From: Acidobacteriota bacterium
GTDB lineage: Bacteria; Acidobacteriota; Terriglobia; Terriglobales; SCQP01
DNA: 7,487 nucleotides
Assembly (NCBI GenBank): GCA_021818645.1
Contig: JAKATS010000296.1
Coordinates: 1 to 7,487 of the forward strand
Reading direction: 5' to 3'
Shown here piece after piece: positions 1 through 7,487 of the stretch. Position numbers and translations under genes: made by a program. The notes under the pieces were generated by a model that was not told where the DNA came from, ran no database searches, and saw only the letters and a program-made list of their open reading frames with translations. The first letter of the stretch is position 1, and each line of letters begins with the position of its first letter.

Positions 1-71
1 CGATCACCCGCCAGCATGGCCAGTGCGAGGATGGGCATTCGGCGGGAATTGGGCAGGCAAAGATTCCGCAT
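1..71 (-). CDS. Possible 5' end of an unidentified exported protein (partial, weak)
   Basis: Downstream of the GWxTD gene on the same strand, a frame stays open from an in-frame stop at 180-182 to the window edge. It has four in-frame ATGs, at 138-140, 69-71, 36-38 and 15-17. I chose 69-71: the codons before it include AGA and AGG and look non-coding. From there the product begins MRNLCLPNSRR followed by a hydrophobic run MPILALAMLAG, which resembles a short signal peptide. No ATG has a well-spaced Shine-Dalgarno sequence; a GGGAAG lies 12 bases before the one at 138-140. If real, it would be co-directional with the GWxTD gene, about 100 bases downstream. The product cannot be named from this fragment, and a chance open frame in GC-rich DNA is a serious alternative. 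Confidence 0.3.
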   Translation of the reverse strand, partial: MRNLCLPNSRRMPILALAMLAGD

Positions 72-174
72 TGCGTGGGGGGCGGGTTGCCTCTCGCGCC
101 CGCTTCCGCATCCGGGGTTGCGTCTGGCGGCTAAGGGCATTTTCGGTCGCTGCTTCCCGATCGGGCTAAGGCGA

Positions 175-1851
175 TTATTTCACAAAAAAGGTCGCCTGGG
201 GCGAAATGGTCTGATGATCCAGGTTATCCGTCACCTGCACCTGCAATTCGTAGGCTCCGGGGCTGAAACTCTCTAACGGCAGGGTTTTTTCCAGAGTCAT
301 CTGTTCGGCCGCATTGCTCAGCTGCTGCGCCAGCTCGACGTGGGAAAAAATCAGTTTGTGGGTGGCGGCGTTGAGAATTTTCCAGTCAATGGTGGCGGAA
401 GGCTTGTGCGTCGTCTGGCTGACCTTCAGGTTGTAGAGCTGCATGTAAATGCCCATGGACTGGCTGCGGCGGAAATGATCACCGACCACCGGCATGACTT
501 TGGTGTTGCCGATGATGAACTGGCCGGCGCCCACATCCTGGCTGGGAACCCGCTCGATTTCATCGGCCAGCATGATGGTGGAACTTTGCAGTTTGTGATC
601 GCTGAACTGCGGCACCACGATGCCCCGGCGCAGGGTGCCCATTTTGTTGGGGCTGTTGACATCTTTGAGCGCCAGATCCACTTTATATCGTCCGGGCCGG
701 AGCAGGGCGCCGTACCAGTAGCGGGCGCTCTGGTGCAGGTATTGCGGCAGCAGTTCCTGGGGAATATTCAAATCCACCACATGCTCAAAGGTCTGCACCG
801 TGCGTCCGGTCAGCGTGGAAATCCGGCCCAGGATGTTGATGCGGCTCTGCTGTACGCCATTTTTTTCGCGGAAGGTCATGTCCCGGTCCGCAATCTGAAT
901 GGTAAACGGCACCAACACCGTATCATCCGTCACCTTGACATAATCGGCGCGAAACTGGAACGGCAGCAGGTGGTAGTTGATGTTTTTGTTGATCACCGAC
1001 TCCAGATCTTTAAATTTGATCTTGGGCGGGCGGAAAATTTCGGCGTATTGTTCGAGCCGCGAAAACTCGCTGTCGCGCTCGGGCACAAAACCGCCCGGGC
1101 TGCCCGAGCAGGTGGTGCCGTTGGTCTGGGTGAAACGGCTGACCTGCGAGGTCATGCCCATCTGTTCGTACATGGTGGGATCGCCGTTGGGCACCTCGTT
1201 CAAGGCATCCTTGGCGCAGGGATCCATGGTCAGCTTGTAATCCCCGCACATGCATTTATCCACGAACTCCAGCTTCACTTCGGTGCCGATGCGAGGCAGG
1301 TAATGATAGATCCAGTCCACCCAGGGATAGGTTTCCGCCGTACCTCCGCCCATCCATTGCGGCCGTTCCCAGGGACCGCCGTCGGGATGGGAATCAATTT
1401 CGTCGGGCTTGCCATACATGATCCAGATGCGGCCGCGATCGGTCCGCCAGCCGGGTTCGCCGTTAGCGAAATGCGCGTCGGCGTAGGCAATCCGCCGGTA
1501 ATATTGCTACTTGAACGAGTTATAGGGGGAATCCGGATCGGGATTGCGGCGCTGCCAGAAGGCCTCGATGAACTGATCCCGTTCTTCGTTGGTGCGCAGC
1601 TTCAGAAACGCTTCGCGCTCAGCCGGGGTAATAATATAAGTCACATCCTGATTCAGCCATTTTTTATAATATCCGTTGAGCTCTTTTTCCAGCCGTTTCC
1701 GGCGGCGCTCTTCCTGGCGATAGCTACGCTGCTGATGGCGGGGATTGATGGCTTGCTGGGCGGCGGCCAGACCCACGCCGGCGAGCCAGAGCAGCCCCAG
1801 ACTGATTGCCGCGCGAGTGCGCCGCGCGCGGGCGCTCGATGCTTGCATCAT
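175..1851 (-). pseudogene. Exported GWxTD-domain protein gene interrupted by one in-frame TAG
   Basis: The frame runs 558 codons from ATG at 1851 to TAA at 175-177, broken only by TAG at codon 115. Residues 1-31 form a signal peptide: basic start, hydrophobic core AISLGLLWLAGVGLAAA, likely cleavage before QQ. A charged segment (about 41-55) leads into the GWxTD domain: KKWLNQDVTYIIT, ERDQFIEAFWQRRNPDPDSP, then, past the stop, YYRRIAYADAHFANG, GWRTD (134-138), DRGRIWIMYGKPDE and TMDP. The C-terminal half looks beta-rich and repeats a PGxY pattern (386-389 and 531-534). The first half alone is 114 residues and lacks the GWRTD motif; the first ATG after the stop is at 1419, beyond it. Start choice: two consecutive ATGs, the first preceded by AGGA (1857-1860) with a five-base spacer, below a good promoter. 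The family is common in Acidobacteriota and its function is unknown to me. Because everything else is intact, this may be a recent nonsense mutation, a readthrough site or a sequence error rather than an old pseudogene. Confidence 0.85.
1507..1509 (-). other. In-frame amber (TAG) codon inside the GWxTD frame
   Basis: On the minus strand the codons read TTC AAG TAG CAA TAT TAC CGG, that is F-K-stop-Q-Y-Y-R. Family members, as I recall them, read FKEEHYRRIAYA here, so the stop replaces the first residue after FK. A single base change from GAG or CAG would create it. The frame is identical on both sides (start codons at 1851 and 1419 differ by 432 bases, a multiple of three), so no indel is involved. 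Confidence 0.95.
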
Positions 1852-1870
1852 GGATATCCTGCTTGCCTAA

Positions 1871-1899
1871 ATTGTAGGTTTGGCGCCGCACCCGGTCAA
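1871..1899 (-). promoter_or_regulatory. Sigma70-type promoter of the GWxTD gene
   Basis: On the minus strand TTGACC (1894-1899) and TACAAT (1871-1876) each match the sigma70 -35 and -10 consensus at five of six positions and are separated by exactly 17 bases. The expected start of transcription is near 1863-1864, giving a leader of about a dozen bases that contains AGGA at 1857-1860, five bases before the ATG. This is a visual match without experimental support, but hexamers, spacing and position all agree. Confidence 0.65.
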
Positions 1900-2032
1900 G
1901 CGAATTCCCGCTTTCAGCTTGCACCTGGAGCGGCCGACGAGCCCGAATATCAGAACGCCGCTGCGCGGCTTTTATGCGCGTGGCGGCGGAATAATTCACG
2001 GCCGGCGAAACATTCCCGGGCCGGAGTGCGTA

Positions 2033-2104
2033 ATGAAATTGGCGGGAAATGCAGGCGGGGCAGGTGAGCCCCTCCTGAGTCTTTCCCAAAATACCCGACA
2101 ATGA
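2033..2104 (+). CDS. Candidate 23-residue leader ORF overlapping the adaptor start
   Basis: An ATG at 2033 is preceded by GGAG (2023-2026) with a six-base spacer. The frame gives 23 residues, beginning MKLAGNAGGAGEP and ending SQNTRQ, and stops at TGA 2102-2104. That TGA overlaps the adaptor's first ATG (2101-2103) as ATGA and its second ATG (2104-2106) as TGATG, the classic geometry for translational coupling. The adaptor itself has no Shine-Dalgarno sequence. The peptide has no recognisable family, charge pattern or membrane segment. It could be a coupling device, a regulatory leader or chance. The placement of ribosome site and stop is what supports it. Confidence 0.35.
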   Translation: MKLAGNAGGAGEPLLSLSQNTRQ

Positions 2105-3477
2105 TGACGCGCCGTAAACTTGTAATCCTTCTGGCCGTGGTGGTGGGGCTGGCCGGAATTCTCATTATTACCATCCTACGCCGCAATCGCGACGTAGTCG
2201 CCGTGCAGGTGGCGCCGGCGGGGCAGGGCAAACTGGTGGCCCGGGTCACCGCCTCGGGCGCCATCAAGCCGAAAAATTACGCCGATGTCAGCGCCAATTC
2301 CATCGGCCAGATCACGCATCTCTACGTGCATGAAGGCGAAAAGGTGCGGGCCGGGCAAAAACTGGCCGAGCTGTGGAACGTGCAGCAGCGTGCCGCGGTC
2401 GCCGCCCAACAGGCTAACCTGAGAAACCTGCAGGCCCAGTTGCGCGCCCAGCAGGCGGCGCTGGCCACCAATCTGGCCACCCTGCGGCAGAGCCAGGCTT
2501 CGCTGCGCCAGCAGCAGGCCAACTGGCGGCGCTATCAATCGCTTTATCATGCCGAACTGGTGTCCCGCTCCGATTACGATTCCGCCGAGGAAAGCTGGCG
2601 TGCGGCGGTAGCGCAGGTCAACGCCGACCGCGCCCGGGTGGCGCAAAGCCGGGCCACGGTGCGCGGCGCGCAAAGCCAGATCCATCAGGCGCAGGCGACT
2701 TTACGCTCTTCGGAAGATGCCCTGGGACTGACCATTTACACCAGCCCGCTCAGCGGCGTCGTCACCTATCTGCCGGTGCACGTGGGCGACACGGCGGTGA
2801 TGGGCATTCAGAATTCACCCGGCAGCGAGCTGATGGAAGTCGCCAATCTTTCCGTCGTCACCGCGCATTTACAGGTGGATGAATCCGACATCGCCCATGT
2901 CCACGACGGCGAACCGGCCGTGGTGGATATTGACGCGTTCCCCAACCACCACTTCCATGGCGTGGTCACCGAAGTCGGCGACACCGCGCTATTGCAATCC
3001 ACCGGCCAGGCGGCCACCACCTCAGGCGGCGCGGCCAGCCAGGAGGCGAAGAATTTCAAGGTGGTGGTGACCCTCAATCATCCGCCGCAGGGCATTCGCA
3101 CCGGCCTGTCCTGCACCGGCCACATCATCACCGCAGTGGCTCCGGAAGCGATATACGTTCCCATCCAGGCGATTGTGGAGCGCGATCCGGCCCAGCTGTC
3201 GGGCCATCCGGCGGCGGAGGCCGCGCCCGGCACCGCCGCAGCGCCGGCCAAGCTGGTGCAGGGGGTATTTGTGATCCAAAACGGCCGGGCGGAGTTTGTG
3301 CGGGTGCGCACCGGCGTAGCCAGCGAAGACGACATTCAGGTGCTGAACGGCGTGCGCGCCGGCCAGCAGGTGGTTACGGGACCGTACACGGCGCTGCGCA
3401 CGCTCAAAAATCACGCCCGCATTAAAATTCAGGCCCTGCCGTCGGCTTCATCCGGCACGACCACGAGCAACAGCTAA
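2101..3477 (+). CDS. MacA/HlyD-family periplasmic adaptor subunit of a tripartite ABC efflux pump
   Basis: 458 residues, the upper range for this family. It links an inner-membrane ABC permease to a TolC-type outer-membrane channel. Domains: one N-terminal membrane anchor (about 7-25) with a basic flank; first half of the lipoyl domain around 71-91 ([19 protein letters not shown]); an alpha-helical coiled-coil hairpin at about 93-205, rich in Q, A, L and R; second lipoyl half at 211-235 ([16 protein letters not shown]); beta-barrel at about 245-345; membrane-proximal domain from about 348 (YVPIQAIV) to 445, with an Ala/Pro-rich insert at about 362-385. The hairpin tip carries R144, L148 and S155, matching the R-x3-L-x6-S signature of TolC-docking adaptors. 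Start: consecutive ATGs at 2101 and 2104. The frame has a stop at 2065-2067 and no other start codon after it, so the start is fixed, yet there is no Shine-Dalgarno sequence. It is the first large gene of the four-gene efflux operon. Substrate unknown. Confidence 0.93.
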   Translation: MMTRRKLVILLAVVVGLAGILIITILRRNRDVVAVQVAPAGQGKLVARVTASGAIKPKNYADVSANSIGQITHLYVHEGEKVRAGQKLAELWNVQQRAAVAAQQANLRNLQAQLRAQQAALATNLATLRQSQASLRQQQANWRRYQSLYHAELVSRSDYDSAEESWRAAVAQVNADRARVAQSRATVRGAQSQIHQAQATLRSSEDALGLTIYTSPLSGVVTYLPVHVGDTAVMGIQNSPGSELMEVANLSVVTAHLQVDESDIAHVHDGEPAVVDIDAFPNHHFHGVVTEVGDTALLQSTGQAATTSGGAASQEAKNFKVVVTLNHPPQGIRTGLSCTGHIITAVAPEAIYVPIQAIVERDPAQLSGHPAAEAAPGTAAAPAKLVQGVFVIQNGRAEFVRVRTGVASEDDIQVLNGVRAGQQVVTGPYTALRTLKNHARIKIQALPSASSGTTTSNS

Positions 3478-3479
3478 AG

Positions 3480-3516
3480 CGCGGCCGCACGGTTTACCAT
3501 GGAGAGAACGGCCGCG
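3480..3516 (+). repeat. Inverted repeat between the adaptor and ATPase genes
   Basis: CGCGGCCG (3480-3487) and CGGCCGCG (3509-3516) form a perfect eight-base all-GC inverted repeat around a 21-base loop, three bases after the adaptor stop codon. In mRNA it could form a stem that protects the adaptor's 3' end or alters the expression ratio of the two genes. No run of T follows, so it is not an intrinsic terminator. Each arm is itself nearly palindromic, so chance in GC-rich DNA is plausible. Confidence 0.4.
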
Positions 3517-3538
3517 AGAGGCCGAAGATGGAATCATC

Positions 3539-4294
3539 ATGCCAAGCACCCTGACTCAATCCGCCGCCGCCCACCCGCCGGAGGCCGCCGCGAGCGCCAT
3601 TATCCGCACCGAAGACCTGTGGAAAATTTATCAGATGGGGGTGGAGCAGGTGGCGGCGCTGCGGGGCGTCAACCTGCAAATTGCGCGCAACGAGTATGTG
3701 GCCATCATGGGACCTTCGGGCTCGGGCAAGAGCACGCTCATGAATCTTATCGGCTGTCTGGACTCGCCCAGCCGCGGCCAGTACTGGCTCAACGGCCAGC
3801 AAGTCAGCGCCATGCCCGATGACGATCTGGCCTACATCCGCAACCGCGAGATCGGCTTTGTTTTTCAGACCTTCAATTTGCTGCCCCGTGCCACCGCCCT
3901 GCACAATGTTGAACTGCCGCTGATTTATGCCGGCATCGGCACGGAAGAGCGGGCCCAGCGCGCGCTCGAAGCCCTGCGCCGGGTGGATCTGGAGCCGCGC
4001 AAAAATCACCGCCCCAATGAGCTTTCCGGCGGCCAGCGCCAGCGCGTGGCTATCGCCCGCGCCCTGGTCACCCGGCCATCGCTGATTCTGGCCGACGAGC
4101 CCACCGGCAATCTCGACAGCACCACCAGCAAGGAAATCATGATCCTTTTCGACCGGCTGTGGGAAGAAGGCAATACGATTGTACTGGTCACCCATGAGCA
4201 CGATATCGCCGAATATGCCCACCGCGTGATTCACATCCGCGACGGCCAAGTGGCGGATGACAAACCCACCGCGCGCGCCCGTCCCCGCGCATAG
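3539..4294 (+). CDS. MacB/LolD-type ABC transporter ATP-binding subunit
   Basis: 251 residues, slightly longer than the usual 220-235 because of an Ala/Pro-rich N-terminal tail of about 20 residues. It hydrolyses ATP in the cytoplasm to drive the two permeases encoded next. All ABC motifs are present: Walker [10 protein letters not shown] (58-66), Q-loop Q110 in [10 protein letters not shown], signature LSGGQRQR (162-169), Walker B LILADEP with catalytic E187, D-loop NLDS (191-194), H-loop H219 in VTHEHD. The [21 protein letters not shown] stretch is typical of the MacB/LolD/FtsE-like branch rather than of importers. Unlike E. coli MacB, ATPase and permease are separate genes, as in LolCDE or YknXYZ. 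Start: the only in-frame start codon near, with GGAA five bases upstream. An out-of-frame ATG at 3528 has the better ribosome site (GAGAGG). The stop is TAG, so TAG is used as a normal terminator in this DNA; readthrough would add only 16 residues. Confidence 0.95.
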   Translation: MPSTLTQSAAAHPPEAAASAIIRTEDLWKIYQMGVEQVAALRGVNLQIARNEYVAIMGPSGSGKSTLMNLIGCLDSPSRGQYWLNGQQVSAMPDDDLAYIRNREIGFVFQTFNLLPRATALHNVELPLIYAGIGTEERAQRALEALRRVDLEPRKNHRPNELSGGQRQRVAIARALVTRPSLILADEPTGNLDSTTSKEIMILFDRLWEEGNTIVLVTHEHDIAEYAHRVIHIRDGQVADDKPTARARPRA

Positions 4295-4334
4295 CCGTCA
4301 GCGGGCGCGGCGAGGTTAGCCCCGCATTTTCCTC

Positions 4335-5567
4335 ATGCATTTTAAAGAGGCCATCGGCATCGCCCTCGACACCCTGCGGGCCCACAAGCTGCGCAGCTTC
4401 CTGACCCTGCTGGGGGTGATCATCTCGGTCTGCACTCTGGTCGCCGTCATCGCCCTGGTGCAGGGTGTGAACCTGTATGTGGCCACCAAAATCGGCCGCC
4501 TGGGGCTAAACACGTTCAGCCTGAATCAGTTCTCGCTGCACGATATGACCGACCGGCAGCGCTTTGCCCGCGCCGTGCACCGCAATCCACCGCTGCGCAT
4601 GGCGGATTACGATTTTTTACGCCGCAACGCCACCCTTCCGATCGCCATCGCCGCCAGCGTGGCAAACAACTCCGGCACGCTAAAAGCCCAGGGCCAGGAG
4701 ATGGACGATCTTTCGGTGCGCGGCGTTACCCCCTCCGACCTGGTGATGGAAAGCTTTCATGTCGCGCAGGGGCGATTTATCAGCCACTTTGATGAGCAGC
4801 ATCGCACCCAGGTGGCATTCATCGGGCCCGATGTGGTGAAGCATATATTCCCCGGCGTGAATCCGCTCGGCCGCCACATTCTGGTGAATGGCTCGCAGTT
4901 CCGCGTCATCGGGGTCGCCAGCAAACAGGGCAATGTGTTTGGCCGTTCGCTCGATCAGTTTGTGATGATGCCGATCTCTACTTTTCGCAAACTGAATGGC
5001 AAACAGGCCTCCATCAACATCAGCTTTAAGGCCGGCGGATCGGCCATGGTGCAGCCGGCGATGGATCAGGTGCGCATGCTGATGCGCGCGCGCCGCCATC
5101 TGGCCTACACCGCCAAAGCCAATTTTGGCCTGATCGGTTCGACCGCGGTGATGGATTTATGGCATTCCATCACCGGCGCCATCGCCGCCGTCATGGTGGG
5201 GGTCAGCGTGGTTTTTCTGGTGGTGGGCGGCATCGTGATCATGAACATTATGCTGGCGGCGGTGACCGAGCGCACGTATGAAGTCGGCATTCGCAAGGCC
5301 ATCGGCGCCCGGCGGACGGATATTCTGCGCCAGTTTCTGGTGGAATCAGCGGTGCTTTCCACCACGGGCGGCGTACTGGGCATTCTGGCGGCCTGGCTGT
5401 TTACCCTGCTGGCAGGCCGGCTCACACCAATTCCCTTTTCCCTGCCCTGGTCGGCGGTCATCATGGCGCTGCTGGTCTCGACCGCGGTGGGCTTGTTTTT
5501 TGGTATTTACCCGGCCGGCAAGGCGGCGAAACTGGATCCCATCGTGGCCCTGCACTCGGAAACCTGA
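4335..5567 (+). CDS. MacB/LolC-family ABC permease, first of two paralogues
   Basis: 410 residues, the normal size for a stand-alone MacB-type permease. Layout: amphipathic N-terminus and TM1 (about 21-44, after LRAHKLRSFLTLLGV); large periplasmic domain (about 45-277) with the MacB core pattern (VRGVTPSDL, GRFIS, VAFIGPDVVKHIFPGVNPLG, FRVIGVASKQG); TM2 (about 281-307); coupling segment TERTYEVGIRKAIGAR (311-326); TM3 (about 334-359); TM4 (about 372-393); C-terminal AAKLDPIVAL. These proteins move substrate from the periplasm or outer leaflet toward an adaptor and channel by mechanotransmission rather than through a membrane pore. No Shine-Dalgarno sequence lies at proper spacing (nearest GAGG is 19 bases away), so translation probably depends on coupling to the ATPase gene 40 bases upstream. 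The coupling motif is slightly unusual, with TYEVG in place of the common TREIG. Confidence 0.93.
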   Translation: MHFKEAIGIALDTLRAHKLRSFLTLLGVIISVCTLVAVIALVQGVNLYVATKIGRLGLNTFSLNQFSLHDMTDRQRFARAVHRNPPLRMADYDFLRRNATLPIAIAASVANNSGTLKAQGQEMDDLSVRGVTPSDLVMESFHVAQGRFISHFDEQHRTQVAFIGPDVVKHIFPGVNPLGRHILVNGSQFRVIGVASKQGNVFGRSLDQFVMMPISTFRKLNGKQASINISFKAGGSAMVQPAMDQVRMLMRARRHLAYTAKANFGLIGSTAVMDLWHSITGAIAAVMVGVSVVFLVVGGIVIMNIMLAAVTERTYEVGIRKAIGARRTDILRQFLVESAVLSTTGGVLGILAAWLFTLLAGRLTPIPFSLPWSAVIMALLVSTAVGLFFGIYPAGKAAKLDPIVALHSET

Positions 5568-5593
5568 TCTGGCCGGCCGGCGCGATTACTCCC

Positions 5594-6847
5594 ATGCCCA
5601 CCCCCATCCGAGAAAACCTGGCCCTGGCGCTCGACACTGTGCGCAGCCACAAACTGCGCTCGGCGCTGACCATGCTGGGGGTGTTTGTCGGCACTGTGAC
5701 GCTGATGGCCATCGGCAGCATTCTGACCGGACTGAATCGCAGCATCGTCAACCAGATGAAGGGCTTCGGCACGGATACGATTTTTGTTTATAAATTTTCC
5801 CCCGGCATTCATCTCGGCCGCCTAACCCGCGCTGAGCGCTTGCGCCCGCCTATCAGCCAGCGCGATATTGATACAGTGCGGCAGATGTGCACGGCCTGCG
5901 TAGCCATCAGCCCCGAGGTCTTCCGCGACATCAACGATTATGGCGGCACGGCGGATAACGCCGTGCGCAAGGGGCACGAGGTGGATTCGATTCAGTTCAC
6001 CGGCGCCATGCCTGACTATCCCATCGTGCTCAACCGTACCCTGGCCAAAGGACGTTTTTTCACTCGCGTGGAAAATGAGCATCGCCGCATGGTGGTGGTG
6101 ATCGGAGTCACCCTGGCGCATTCGCTCTTTCCCCATCATGCCAACCCGATTGGTCATCACATTGTGATTGACGGGCAGGTCTTTCGGGTTCTGGGCGTCT
6201 ATGCCCGACAGCGGGTGGGCGGCAACGACCAGCAGGATCTGGTCGCCAATATTCCCTATTACACATTCAACAAGCTGTTTCCCGGCGCCCGCGAGCATTT
6301 CTTCGCCGCCGCCGCCCGGCCCGGCATGATGCCCGAGGCCATGGATCAAATCCGGGAAGCGCTCCGCCGCTCGCGCCACGATGCCTGGAACGCACCCGAT
6401 AGTTTCGGGATGGCCACCGCCGACAGCATCATCCAGCAGTTCCATGACATTACCGGCGAAATTGCGCTGGTGATTGTGGTCATCGCCTCCATCGGATTGT
6501 TGATCGGCGGCGTGGGGGTCATGAATATCATGCTGGTGTCGGTCACCGAGCGCACTCGAGAAATCGGCATTCGCAAAGCCATCGGCGCCCGGCGCGCCGA
6601 CATTATCCAGCAGTTTCTTTCTGAAGCCATGACGCTCACCGGCCTGGGCGGTTTGCTCGGAATTATCGGCGGCTGGATGATCAGTCTGCTGCTCAATCTG
6701 GTCTTGCCAAATTTGCCTTCTTCGGTGCCGTTATGGGCGGTTATCACGGGCTTTTGCGTATCGGTCGGCATCGGCCTGTTTTTCGGCATGTTTCCAGCGG
6801 TCAAAGCCGCCCAGCTGGATCCGATTGTGGCCCTGCGACACGAATAA
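5594..6847 (+). CDS. MacB/LolC-family ABC permease, second of two paralogues
   Basis: 417 residues with the same architecture as the preceding gene: TM1 (about 23-46), periplasmic domain (about 47-285), TM2 (about 288-314, ending GGVGVMNIMLVSV), coupling motif TERTREIGIRKAIGAR (318-333), TM3 (about 341-368), TM4 (about 378-400), and the shared ending AAQLDPIVAL. The coupling motif is closer to the family consensus than in the first permease. Membrane and coupling parts are strongly conserved between the two, while the periplasmic domains are much more diverged, which suggests a heterodimer with distinct halves. The periplasmic domain has a CTAC (C99, C102) that the first permease lacks. It starts 26 bases after the previous stop, without a clear Shine-Dalgarno sequence, so it is probably coupled. 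It ends the operon 34 bases before the convergent nadB stop. No hairpin terminator is visible. Confidence 0.93.
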   Translation: MPTPIRENLALALDTVRSHKLRSALTMLGVFVGTVTLMAIGSILTGLNRSIVNQMKGFGTDTIFVYKFSPGIHLGRLTRAERLRPPISQRDIDTVRQMCTACVAISPEVFRDINDYGGTADNAVRKGHEVDSIQFTGAMPDYPIVLNRTLAKGRFFTRVENEHRRMVVVIGVTLAHSLFPHHANPIGHHIVIDGQVFRVLGVYARQRVGGNDQQDLVANIPYYTFNKLFPGAREHFFAAAARPGMMPEAMDQIREALRRSRHDAWNAPDSFGMATADSIIQQFHDITGEIALVIVVIASIGLLIGGVGVMNIMLVSVTERTREIGIRKAIGARRADIIQQFLSEAMTLTGLGGLLGIIGGWMISLLLNLVLPNLPSSVPLWAVITGFCVSVGIGLFFGMFPAVKAAQLDPIVALRHE

Positions 6848-6881
6848 ATAATAATAATGAAGCCCCGCGATTCGCAGCTGC

Positions 6882-7487
<606 letters not shown>

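Noticed and set aside
156..165. Perfect palindrome CCCGATCGGG just downstream of the GWxTD stop codon
   Set aside because: Too short, with no room for a loop and no T-run in either direction, so not supportable as a terminator. Possibly an operator, but nothing else backs it.
1507..1509. TAG as a genome-wide sense codon (for example pyrrolysine)
   Set aside because: The ATPase gene in this window ends at a TAG at the normal C-terminus, and no pyrrolysine machinery is visible. Local suppression remains open, but not general reassignment on this evidence.
340..2067. A 575-codon open frame on the plus strand, opposite the GWxTD gene and running into the divergent region
   Set aside because: It is antisense to a gene with signal peptide, family motifs, promoter and ribosome site. 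The translation shows no recognisable domain and has the composition typical of an antisense frame in GC-rich DNA.
3494..4249. A 251-codon minus-strand open frame opposite the ATPase
   Set aside because: The plus strand encodes a complete set of ABC ATPase motifs; the antisense frame is a by-product of codon bias.
6848..6881. Possible bidirectional terminator between the convergent second permease and nadB
   Set aside because: The 34 bases hold an ATA repeat and GCAGCTGC but no stem-loop followed by a T-run on either strand.

Overview
The window looks like chromosomal DNA from a GC-rich, double-membrane (Gram-negative type) bacterium. The combination of an exported GWxTD-domain protein with a MacAB-like efflux operon carrying two separate permease genes is most suggestive of Acidobacteriota. 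That assignment rests on remembered family distribution, not on a search. No tRNA, rRNA, CRISPR array, transposase or phage gene was seen.

Layout. The first 71 to 140 bases on the minus strand may hold the start of an unidentified exported protein cut by the window edge (weak). Positions 175-1851 (minus) encode an exported GWxTD-domain protein whose frame is open for 558 codons except for one in-frame TAG at codon 115, just before the GWRTD motif that names the family. This gene has a near-consensus sigma70 promoter and a Shine-Dalgarno sequence. A 249-base divergent intergenic region follows. Its last part holds a 23-codon leader ORF that overlaps the start of the next gene. Positions 2101-6847 (plus) form a four-gene operon: periplasmic adaptor, ABC ATPase, and two paralogous MacB/LolC-type permeases, with gaps of 61, 40 and 26 bases. 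Convergent with it, 6882-7487 (minus) is the 3' part of an L-aspartate oxidase gene (nadB), open at the window edge.

How the genes work together. The four plus-strand genes encode a tripartite efflux system of MacAB/YknXYZ type. A cytoplasmic ATPase would power a permease pair in the inner membrane, probably a heterodimer. The adaptor would bridge to a TolC-like outer-membrane channel, and it carries the R-x3-L-x6-S signature at its hairpin tip. No channel gene lies in the window and the substrate cannot be read from sequence. NadB starts de novo NAD synthesis and is probably unrelated to the pump.

Most interesting points: (1) the lone in-frame amber codon in an otherwise intact GWxTD gene; (2) the leader ORF with a good Shine-Dalgarno sequence and an ATGA stop/start overlap with an adaptor gene that has none; (3) the tandem diverged permeases, one with a periplasmic CxxC. 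I found no clearly new multi-gene system.
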